40,661 nt of DNA from UBA1858 sp963976865 (GTDB lineage: Bacteria > Pseudomonadota > Gammaproteobacteria > UBA4575), in NCBI GenBank assembly GCA_963976865.1, contig CAXBLY010000011.1, forward strand, positions 1 through 40,661, read 5' to 3'. The notes beneath the pieces were generated by a model. That model did not search any database, was not told the DNA's origin, and saw nothing but the letters and a program-made list of their open reading frames with translations. This document shows, piece by piece, positions 17,251-23,094 of the stretch. The position numbers and the translations under genes were made by a program. Within the stretch, counting starts at the first letter, position 1, and every line of letters starts with the position of its first letter.

Positions 17251-17327
17251 TGGCGCGCCCGGAGAGATTCGAACTCCCGACCCCTTAGTTCGTAGCCAAG
17301 TACTCTATCCAGCTGAGCTACGGGCGC
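17251..17327 (-). tRNA. tRNA-Arg (anticodon ACG)
   Basis: The 77-nt cloverleaf has acceptor GCGCCCG / CGGGCGC, D arm GCTC...GAGT, anticodon loop CTACGAA (ACG), T arm GGGAG-TTCGAAT-CTCTC, and an encoded CCA end. A strong terminator follows. Together with tRNA-Ser at 21354-21445 and csrA it forms a known gammaproteobacterial arrangement, here split by the island at 17428-21416. Confidence 0.97.
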
Positions 17328-17427
17328 GTTATTGGGAAAGCCGGCAATTATGCGTAATTCGGCTGGTATGATCAATTGAAATATACGGGTATCGTGAATT
17401 TAATTCTGAGGCCCTGTACTTAGTTAA

Positions 17428-17491
17428 TGGCGGAGAAGGAGGGATTCGAACCCTCGATAGAGCTATAAACCCTATACTCCCTTAGCAGGGG
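17428..17491 (-). repeat. Displaced 3' fragment of tRNA-Ser(GCU), distal attachment site
   Basis: The fragment runs from the anticodon stem-loop to the encoded CCA but lacks the acceptor 5' strand and D arm, so it is not a working tRNA. Its variable arm differs from the intact gene yet still pairs (ATAGGG with CTCTAT, one G-T). That suggests it was once part of a functional tRNA-Ser. Confidence 0.88.
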
Positions 17492-17983
17492 CTAATATAT
17501 CACAGCTATATTTCATAACCCATTGATTAAACTGTTGTTTACTATTGTCACATGTTGTCCTAAGTTGTTGATTGTTGATTAAAATGGTATATCAGGGTGT
17601 CACAGGGGTGTCAAAAGCGAGATTTTAAGACCTTTTTTGGGCACTTTAACAGTAAGTCAACGGTGATCTATTCAGTATTCTTGCATTGTAAAAAATATCT
17701 CCATTAGATCAAACATTTAATCGGTAAATACCACCGAACAAAATGAATATTATCATCACGTTCAAAGCAGGCAAGCTAACGAGGAAATATTCTATTAAAT
17801 GACTGCCATTCTCGAAGGCAGTAAAGATTGCAAACAGATTATTAATTACACTTAACTGTAATAATCTTTTATAATATTTATATAGCAAGATAATTATAAA
17901 TATTGTTTCTTATAAATCGACATTCCAACATACTTCAAAATTTGACACTTTGATATTACTCCATCCTAACTTTATATCGTTAA
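17492..17983. other. Non-coding left part of the island
   Basis: No gene is visible. Besides the GGGTGTCA pair there is a hairpin ACTGCC/GGCAGT around 17802-17822 and an inverted repeat AGATTATTA (17836-17844) / TAATAATCT (17859-17867) in very AT-rich sequence. Possible promoter elements for the DUF3800 gene are TTGACA at 17942 and TATATC near 17973; they are not in ideal register. Confidence 0.45.
17595..17613 (+). repeat. Paired GGGTGTCA repeats, left end of island
   Basis: GGGTGTCA occurs at 17595-17602 and 17606-17613, an 11-bp period (about one helical turn). The same pair and period appear at 21280-21298, in the same orientation. They are candidate integrase arm-binding sites. Confidence 0.6.
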
Positions 17984-18694
17984 ATGATCTATTCTTATGT
18001 AGATGAAAGTTGTCAGAATGCACACAAGTATATGGCAATTGGCGGAATAGTCGTCAACGTAAATCAAGTAATAAACATTAAAAATAAACTCGCTGGAGTA
18101 AAAAATACACACAATCTAAATAGTGAACTTAAGTGGAGTAAAGTCAGCAAAGCGAAACTACCAGCATATAAAGAATATATTGACATATTTTTTAATAATA
18201 CCAACCATATGAGCTTTCATGGCTTATTAGTTGACACACAAAAAATTGACAATAAAAGATTCAATGGAGGAGACCATGAAGTTGGATTTCAAAAAATGCT
18301 CTTTCAATTATTATTTAAATTTGGAAAAGTACATCGAGATAGTCTTCCAATACATTGTTACTTACACCAAAGAAGCTCAACACAACCATTAAAAAAACTT
18401 CAAGATATTTTAAATAACAGCTTTAAAAAAAAGTATGAGTCAGATCAAGAGCCTTACGAGAAAATCAATTATATACCACTAGTGGCCAGTGATATTTTAC
18501 AACTGAATGATATCCTTCTAGGCGCTTTAGCTGCTCAAAAGAATGGCCATCATTTAAAACCAAAAGCAAGTCCAGCAAAAAAAGAACTCGGTAGTTATAT
18601 ATTACATAAATCTGACGTATCAGATTTAATCAGCGACACCCCTTACGATAAAATTGACTTTTCAATATGGAATTTTCAACTTAAGCATGGCTAA
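17984..18694 (+). CDS. DUF3800-family protein (predicted RNase H-like fold)
   Basis: The product is 236 residues. The family's N-terminal signature is clear: IYSYVDESC followed by KYMAIGGIVV, with D7-E8 as candidate metal ligands. Toward the C-terminus VASDILQLNDILLGALAA matches the second conserved block, a helix with Asp residues completing the site. The middle is Lys- and Asn-rich. DUF3800 proteins are widespread on phages and mobile islands; a nuclease-like role in defence or element biology is a guess, not shown by sequence. No ribosome site precedes the ATG. The gene is markedly AT-rich compared with the core genes, supporting transfer. It is the only cargo of the island outside the nested transposon. 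Confidence 0.8.
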   Translation: MIYSYVDESCQNAHKYMAIGGIVVNVNQVINIKNKLAGVKNTHNLNSELKWSKVSKAKLPAYKEYIDIFFNNTNHMSFHGLLVDTQKIDNKRFNGGDHEVGFQKMLFQLLFKFGKVHRDSLPIHCYLHQRSSTQPLKKLQDILNNSFKKKYESDQEPYEKINYIPLVASDILQLNDILLGALAAQKNGHHLKPKASPAKKELGSYILHKSDVSDLISDTPYDKIDFSIWNFQLKHG

Positions 18695-18782
18695 TTATTG
18701 ACCTACACAAATAAATTTCAAATGAAATTCATGCCTTTAGATATGACACCCCACATGCAGAAAAACCGGCCGAAAGTGTAGC

Positions 18783-18790
18783 AATAAATT
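18783..18790. repeat. 8-bp target-site duplication, left copy (AATAAATT)
   Basis: AATAAATT at 18783-18790 directly abuts the left inverted repeat. The identical octamer at 21191-21198 abuts the right one. Eight bases is the known duplication length for the IS1595 family. Confidence 0.95.
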
Positions 18791-18817
18791 GGCGTTATTA
18801 TACTTTACGTACCCGCC
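18791..18817 (+). repeat. Left terminal inverted repeat of the IS1595-like element
   Basis: It begins GGCGTTATTATACTTTACG and continues TACCCGCC. Compared with the right end it differs at positions 3, 16, 17 and 25 only. Confidence 0.95.
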
Positions 18818-18847
18818 ATAATGATTGTGTAGTGTAGCCAGAATTGG

Positions 18848-18994
18848 CTATTTTTCTTCGGCTGAATCCTGGTCTGGTTCGACTTTAACCTTCAAACTTT
18901 CTATAACCTTATCCAGAGCGTCATCTGATTCATCACACTCTAGCTCTTTGGCTATGTTCTCGAACTTATCTTTGTCATTTTTCTTCTCGGTCAT
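18848..18994 (-). CDS. Passenger ORF: 48-aa acidic protein
   Basis: The frame starts MTEKKNDKDKFENIAKELEC and ends in EPDQDSAEEK; it is highly charged and helical. It lies entirely inside the transposon, between the left inverted repeat and the promoter of the divergent passenger gene. There is no good ribosome site. I do not recognise a family. Its ordered charge pattern and lack of rare-codon clutter favour a real gene, but length alone is weak evidence. It could also be regulatory for the adjacent passenger gene. Confidence 0.45.
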   Translation of the reverse strand: MTEKKNDKDKFENIAKELECDESDDALDKVIESLKVKVEPDQDSAEEK

Positions 18995-19229
18995 GGTAAA
19001 GATAGTGATGTATTTTTTTCAAATAGTACAGCATCAGAGTATTTTCTAAATTAAGCCACTTGAAAACATGAAACAAAATAGAAAGCAAATAAAGCGCGAC
19101 AAATGAGATTATGATAAATAATACAAAATAACTATATATTACAATAGATTAGGTAATTTTTTAAAAGAGTACTTTCAAGGTTATATTTTAAGGCAGTTTC
19201 GTATTGTCGCGCTTTTTTGTGTATGTGTT

Positions 19230-19257
19230 TTGCTTTTATGCTAAACGATGGTATCAT
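19230..19257 (+). promoter_or_regulatory. Promoter of the 171-aa passenger gene
   Basis: TTGCTT (19230-19235) and TATCAT (19252-19257) are 16 bases apart. The predicted start at about 19264 leaves a short leader before ATG 19288. Confidence 0.45.
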
Positions 19258-19287
19258 GCGTGAAACCCGACCAATGTAAAGCGCAAA

Positions 19288-19803
19288 ATGACTGAACATA
19301 TTGATAAAACAGTATCTGATCTACAATTAAAACTTAAGGATCAGGAGGAGCAGGTAGTAAAGACGAAGCAGCTTATTAATCTACTATGCGAACATGCTGG
19401 TCGTGGCCCTATCTACGCTGAATCTGAATTAGATACAAACTCAAAAAATGTTTCCATTGCCAGCGATGAATTTTATGGTCAGCCATTGGCAACAGCTATG
19501 CGCTCAATACTAGAAAAACGTAAAGCTATGGGTAACGGCCCTGCAACTCCTCGCGAGCTTTATGACTCTCTACTTCATGGTGGTTATTTATTTGAGACCG
19601 ACATAGAAGAAAATAGGCTTATTGGGGTTCGAGTATCGTTACGTAAAAGCTCAAAAATATTTCACAAGCTTCCCGATGGAAAGCGTTATGGTTTGCTAGA
19701 GTGGTATCCGAAAGCGAAGAAGCAATCCGTTAAGAATGATTCAAATGAAACTAATGACACAAGCGAACAGGATGACGCTAACCCAGAAGAAGGAGACTCA
19801 TAA
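19288..19803 (+). CDS. Passenger gene: coiled-coil plus winged-helix (HARE-HTH-like) protein
   Basis: The product is 171 residues. Residues about 1-38 form an amphipathic helix (TVSDLQLKLKDQEEQVVKTK), probably a coiled coil for dimerisation. Residues about 60-145 contain ATAMRSILEKRKAMGNGPAT, then PRELYDSLLHGGYLFE, then SSKIFHKLPDGKRYGLLEWY. This order of helices ending in a 'G-x-YGL-x-EW' wing is what HARE-HTH and related winged-helix domains look like. The tail is acidic, with many Asn, Asp and Glu. A DNA-binding role in the element is plausible but inferred. It has its own promoter, is divergent from the 48-aa ORF, and a hairpin terminator candidate follows. Confidence 0.7.
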   Translation: MTEHIDKTVSDLQLKLKDQEEQVVKTKQLINLLCEHAGRGPIYAESELDTNSKNVSIASDEFYGQPLATAMRSILEKRKAMGNGPATPRELYDSLLHGGYLFETDIEENRLIGVRVSLRKSSKIFHKLPDGKRYGLLEWYPKAKKQSVKNDSNETNDTSEQDDANPEEGDS

Positions 19804-19854
19804 AATAATGAGAAGATAGCGTGGCTGGTACAGCAGCCTTGACCAAGCAACAAA

Positions 19855-19885
19855 AAAGGGGTGGCCCGACCAAGAGTACCCCTTT
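19855..19885 (+). terminator. Candidate terminator after the 171-aa passenger gene
   Basis: The inverted repeat AAAGGGGT (19855-19862) / ACCCCTTT (19878-19885) forms an 8-bp stem with a 15-base loop, 52 bases after the stop. The T run is only three bases. Confidence 0.4.
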
Positions 19886-20033
19886 GATGTTGACCTATAC
19901 AGACTAAATGTCGTGGTTACCAAGGTTTTACCCTCGACAGCCGTGTACTGATAGACAATCGTTAATGTAACAATTGTTTCGCGGTTTAGCAAATTCGGCC
20001 TTTAACTCTTTATTTTATAGAGAGGTATAAAGC

Positions 20034-20141
20034 ATGATTTCATGTTCTTATCCAAAGGCAATTCACGTCTGCCGTTACCGTCGTTTTCGACGTGGGCAGT
20101 GGGAATGGGTGTGCGAGCACTGCCGTAGCTACCCAAGCTGA
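20034..20141 (+). CDS. Passenger ORF: 35-aa Cys/Arg-rich peptide
   Basis: The frame begins MISCSYPKAIHVCRYRRFRR and ends WEWVCEHCRSYPS. A good ribosome site (AGAGG) lies 8 bases upstream. Four cysteines (4, 13, 27 and 30, the last two as CEHC) could hold a zinc ion. The arginine cluster suggests nucleic-acid contact. The gene ends just before a strong terminator hairpin, which supports it being a real expressed unit. No family is recognised. Confidence 0.5.
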   Translation: MISCSYPKAIHVCRYRRFRRGQWEWVCEHCRSYPS

Positions 20142-20162
20142 AAAGCTTGAGTAAGTAGTATT

Positions 20163-20190
20163 GGGAGCGGCTAAAAAACCGCTCCCTCTT
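20163..20190. terminator. Hairpin between the 35-aa ORF and the transposase 3' end
   Basis: GGGAGCGG (20163-20170) pairs with CCGCTCCC (20179-20186) around an A-rich loop and is followed by TCTT. It can stop transcripts converging from the passenger ORF and, 6 bases after its stop codon, from the transposase. Confidence 0.75.
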
Positions 20191-20195
20191 ATAAC

Positions 20196-21122
20196 TTACG
20201 CTTCAAGAGGTCTTTGATATGTAAGGCGTTTGCCGGATACCTTTGAGAATAAAGCATCTGCTCGTTCGGTATCCGTGTAACCGTTCTTTGCACGGTGATT
20301 ATACCGGCAATCATATTCAGCTAGATAGCGATGTAAATGCTGTTTCCCGCAATGTAGATAAATGCATTTCATGCCACGCTTTAATATAGAAAAGTAACCT
20401 TCAATCCTATTGGTGTCTATCTCGCCTCGACCCCATTCACAAGCGTCATGTCGCACAAAATCATGCTTATGATGTTTATACATAGACTTATATACAGCAG
20501 CTTCATCAGTATAAACCACTGCTTCATTAGCCAGATTTGAATTAACAATAGGAAGTATAGTTTTAGCGTTAACCCTATCCACAACCATTGATTTAGCACG
20601 GCCCGTTGAGCGGTCAACCAGGGATAAAACTTTCTATTTATGATGAAAGCCTCGGCCTTTTTTTACATTCTTAGGCTTAACACTACGATCCACACTTATA
20701 TAAGTTTCATCTACTCCATCAGTGCCGCCACCTGACCCAAAATTGGCTAGCGTTTCATCTTTCATGGCTTCTCGTATGCGTTGAAACATAAACCATGCTG
20801 TCTTTAGCGTGACACCAAGCGTACGGTGCAACTGGTTAGAGCTAATCCCTTTCTCGCTGGCACAAATCAGGTAAATAGCTTGAAGCCATAAATGCATTTT
20901 TATATGGCTAGATTCAAAAATAGTACTAACCTTTACAGTGAACGGCTTACGACAAGCGCGACACTTGTAAGTGCCTATGCGGGTACTTTTACCCTGCATT
21001 TTTGTGATTCGGTCATTCTCTCCACACTTGGGGCATGTAGCACCATTAGGCCATACACGGGTTTCTACATAATCATAAGCAGCTTGCTCTTCGTAGAATT
21101 CTTTTCGGCTCAAAACTGACAT
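20196..21122 (-). pseudogene. IS1595-family transposase, interrupted by one in-frame TAG
   Basis: The start is ATG 21122, with GGGAGAG upstream; a TTG at 21137 is less likely. An N-terminal Zn ribbon (CPKCGEN ... YKCRACRKPF) is followed by a helix-turn-helix region (GISSNQLHRTLGVTLKTAWF). The catalytic residues fit the IS1595 DD(E/N)K pattern: GVDETYI, VVYTDEAAVY, and TNRIEGYFSILKR. At 20634-20636 a TAG follows GRGFHHK, and the same frame continues KVLSLVDRSTGRAKSM to the end, so a single codon change inactivates an otherwise intact gene. A later GTG or ATG restart could make only the C-terminal half. Suppression of TAG is possible but unsupported here. Confidence 0.92.
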
Positions 21123-21163
21123 AATGTACTCTCCCAAATGATGGGTGCATTATGTAATTATCA

Positions 21164-21190
21164 GGTGGGTACGGCAAGTATAATAACACC
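21164..21190 (-). repeat. Right terminal inverted repeat of the IS1595-like element
   Basis: Read on the minus strand it begins GGTGTTATTATACTTGCCG and continues TACCCACC. It is matched by the left end over 27 bp. Confidence 0.95.
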
Positions 21191-21198
21191 AATAAATT
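21191..21198. repeat. 8-bp target-site duplication, right copy (AATAAATT)
   Basis: It is identical to 18783-18790 and directly abuts the right inverted repeat, so the insertion is structurally intact at both ends. Confidence 0.95.
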
Positions 21199-21279
21199 GC
21201 TATAAGTAATTCTAAATTTGCTCACATTATAGCCTTTAGAAGACACATACACTCCCCCGCCATGGAAGTGTACATTTTA

Positions 21280-21298
21280 GGGTGTCAAGAGGGTGTCA
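21280..21298 (+). repeat. Paired GGGTGTCA repeats, right end of island
   Basis: GGGTGTCA occurs at 21280-21287 and 21291-21298 with an 11-bp period, 56 bases from the tRNA-Ser 3' end. The arrangement matches the left pair. Confidence 0.6.
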
Positions 21299-21353
21299 AT
21301 TTAACATCTGCAACTATTATTAAACAAGATTAAAACGCTGTAACTTATTGATT

Positions 21354-21445
21354 TGGCGGAGAAGGAGGGATTCGAACCCTCGATACGGTTTAAGCCGTAT
21401 ACTCCCTTAGCAGGGGAGCGCCTTCAGCCACTCGGCCACTTCTCC
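21354..21445 (-). tRNA. tRNA-Ser (anticodon GCT)
   Basis: The 92-nt gene has acceptor GGAGAAG / CTTCTCC, anticodon loop CTGCTAA (GCT), a long variable arm (ATACGG / CCGTAT) typical of serine tRNAs, T arm GAGGG-TTCGAAT-CCCTC, and an encoded CCA. The 3' half is duplicated at 17428-17491. If the crossover was in the anticodon stem-loop, the present 3' half came with the island. Confidence 0.97.
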
Positions 21446-21479
21446 GTATTACTTTCACACCCATGATTTGTTGCAAATT

Positions 21480-21493
21480 GGCGCGAACGCGCC
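21480..21493 (-). terminator. GC-rich hairpin between csrA and tRNA-Ser
   Basis: GGCGC pairs with GCGCC around a short loop, 12 bases after the csrA stop, followed on the minus strand by AATTT. It may terminate csrA or separate it from the tRNA transcript. Confidence 0.45.
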
Positions 21494-21505
21494 TGTCTTT
21501 ACTCT

Positions 21506-21685
21506 TTATACATCGACTTCTTTTTCTTTGCGAATTCTTTCATAGATTTCTTCGCGATGCACTGCGACATCTTTAGGCGCACTTACACCTATGCGTACCT
21601 GGTTACCTTTAACACCCAACACAGTTACGGTTACATCATCTCCAATCATCAGGGTCTCTCCGACCCTACGGGTTAAAATCAACAT
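21506..21685 (-). CDS. csrA: Carbon storage regulator CsrA (RsmA)
   Basis: The 59-residue protein starts MLILTRRVGETLMIGDDVTV and continues to RIGVSAPKDVAVHREEIYER, a near-perfect CsrA. The key RNA-binding residues are present: L4, R6 and R7 near the start, and the VAVHREEIYERI block around R44. The ribosome site AGGAGG lies 9 bases upstream. CsrA is a dimeric RNA-binding protein that controls translation of carbon, motility and biofilm mRNAs. Its place between lysC and tRNA-Ser is the usual gammaproteobacterial one. Confidence 0.97.
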   Translation of the reverse strand: MLILTRRVGETLMIGDDVTVTVLGVKGNQVRIGVSAPKDVAVHREEIYERIRKEKEVDV

Positions 21686-21814
21686 GCCCCGGTCCTCCTA
21701 TTCCTGTGGTTTTTTTATAGTTATTATTATTTAACTACCCCTAGACAACAGATAAGTTATTGTTTTTATTGGCCTGTTACTAGAAATCCTATGTCTTCCC
21801 TATTCTCTCCAAAT

Positions 21815-23059
21815 TTAAGCTGTTGATGACTCATCTTTTACTTCTTCAGCCAATCCAAACTTCTTGTGCAGACAGCGTACCCCTAATTCTAGATACTTCT
21901 CGTCCACAACAACAGATATTTTTATTTCAGAAGTAGAAATCATTCGAATATTGATACCTTCATCGGCCAGTGTTTCAAACATTTGGCTGGCTATACCCGC
22001 ATGTGAGCGCATTCCCACACCTACCAACGAAAGCTTAACAATATTATCATCCCCACTGACTGTCGTCGCCCCCAGGTTCTTAGCGGTATCTTCAAGTATC
22101 TCTAGTGCACGCTTAAAGTCGTTTCTATGCACGGTAAAGGTGAAATTAGCCGTGTTATCCCAGGCTACATTTTGAACGATCATGTCGATTTCAATATTGG
22201 CACGTGAAATCGGACCCAGTATCTTTGCGGCGATACCTGGTTGATCAGGCACGCCTTTCACAGTCAGCTGCGCCTCATCTCGATTAAATGCGATACCCGC
22301 AATCTTGGCCTGTTCCATTTGGTTATCCTCAGTTGTAATCAGTGTGCCTGGCCCATCTTCAAAGCTGGATAAAACTCTCAGTGGTATTTTATATTTACCT
22401 GCAAATTCTACTGCACGAATCTGTAATACTTTAGAGCCCAGACTGGCCATTTCCAGCATTTCTTCAAACGTAATCTGCTCCAGTCGACGTGCATTGGGTT
22501 CTACTCGCGGATCAGTTGTATACACACCATCCACATCAGTGAAAATCTGGCATTCATCTGCATTAATGGCGGTTGCCAACGCCACGGCAGTGGTATCTGA
22601 GCCGCCTCGCCCAAGGGTAGTGATATTGCCGTCCTCATCAACCCCCTGGAAACCTGCAACAACGACAACCAGGCCTTCATCAAGATGGCACTGAATTTTG
22701 TCAGTATCAATGCCGGTAATGCGTGCTTTGTTACTGGCATCGTCTGTTTTGATATCAAGTTGCCATCCTGTTCTTGAAATTGCGGAGCAACCTCTTTTTT
22801 GCAATGCCATTGTCAGCAATGCGATGGTGACCTGTTCGCCAGTGGACAGCAATACATCCAGTTCAGGCCCATGAGGAGCTTCACCTAAAATTTCACTTGC
22901 CAATTTTACCAGCCGGTTAGTTTCACCGCTCATGGCAGACACAACAACAACAATACTATCTCCATTGTTACGGTACTTGACTACTTTATCCGCTACGTTT
23001 TCGATTCTCTCGACCGTGCCGACCGAAGTACCACCATATTTTTGTACGATTACTGCCAT
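21815..23059 (-). CDS. lysC: Aspartate kinase
   Basis: The 414-residue enzyme makes 4-phospho-L-aspartate, the first step to lysine, threonine and methionine. The N-terminal catalytic domain opens KYGGTSVGTVERIENVA and contains GRGGSDTTAVALATAI, with ITFEEMLEMASLGSKVLQIR further on. Two C-terminal ACT domains follow (VPDQPGIAAKILGPISRANI and GVGMRSHAGIASQMFETLAD), which bind feedback effectors. The length fits the monofunctional Lys/Thr-sensitive class (about 400-410). It lies 35 bp after alaS on the same strand, with a 129-bp gap to csrA, in conserved order. Confidence 0.97.
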   Translation of the reverse strand: MAVIVQKYGGTSVGTVERIENVADKVVKYRNNGDSIVVVVSAMSGETNRLVKLASEILGEAPHGPELDVLLSTGEQVTIALLTMALQKRGCSAISRTGWQLDIKTDDASNKARITGIDTDKIQCHLDEGLVVVVAGFQGVDEDGNITTLGRGGSDTTAVALATAINADECQIFTDVDGVYTTDPRVEPNARRLEQITFEEMLEMASLGSKVLQIRAVEFAGKYKIPLRVLSSFEDGPGTLITTEDNQMEQAKIAGIAFNRDEAQLTVKGVPDQPGIAAKILGPISRANIEIDMIVQNVAWDNTANFTFTVHRNDFKRALEILEDTAKNLGATTVSGDDNIVKLSLVGVGMRSHAGIASQMFETLADEGINIRMISTSEIKISVVVDEKYLELGVRCLHKKFGLAEEVKDESSTA

Positions 23060-23094
23060 GTTGAGTCTCTAGCTATATCCCTGTACTTGTGTTG

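Larger units (their letters stand above)
18791..21190 (-). mobile_element. IS1595-family (ISPna2-like) transposon with passenger genes, 2400 bp
   Basis: The ends are defined by 27-bp inverted repeats (23 of 27 identical, beginning GGCGTTATTATACTT and GGTGTTATTATACTT) and an exact 8-bp target duplication. A Zn-ribbon DDE transposase related to IS1595 occupies the right part on the minus strand but contains an in-frame TAG. The left 1.4 kb carries three small open frames outside the transposase: 18848-18994, 19288-19803 and 20034-20141. Simple IS1595 elements of this group are about 1 kb, so this is a transposon-like derivative. Cargo-bearing members of the family are known. It inserted into the tRNA-Ser island after the island arrived. 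Confidence 0.93.
17428..21416. mobile_element. Small genomic island in the 3' end of tRNA-Ser(GCU), integrase lost
   Basis: The boundaries are a direct repeat: 17428-17491 (a tRNA-Ser 3' fragment) and 21354-21416 (the same part of the complete tRNA-Ser). The first 32 bases and the last 19 are identical between copies; only the variable arm between them differs. Each end carries a GGGTGTCA pair with an 11-bp period, like arm-type sites of tyrosine integrases. No integrase gene is present. Content: one DUF3800 gene plus a later IS1595-type insertion. Without that 2400-bp insertion and its 8-bp duplication the island would be about 1.5 kb. Removing it brings tRNA-Ser to about 100 bp from tRNA-Arg, the expected ancestral order. 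Confidence 0.85.

Noticed and set aside
17114..17371. Plus-strand 85-aa open frame over the tRNA-Arg locus
   Set aside because: It runs antisense through the tRNA and its terminator.
17428..17491. Second functional tRNA-Ser
   Set aside because: Only the anticodon stem-loop to CCA part is present; the 5' acceptor strand and D arm are missing.
19798..19992. Minus-strand 64-aa open frame inside the transposon
   Set aside because: It overlaps the passenger terminator hairpin, has no ribosome site and an unconvincing composition.
20196..20588. Treating the two transposase halves as separate genes or as programmed frameshifting
   Set aside because: Both are in the same frame with only one TAG between them, so the simplest reading is one gene with a nonsense mutation.
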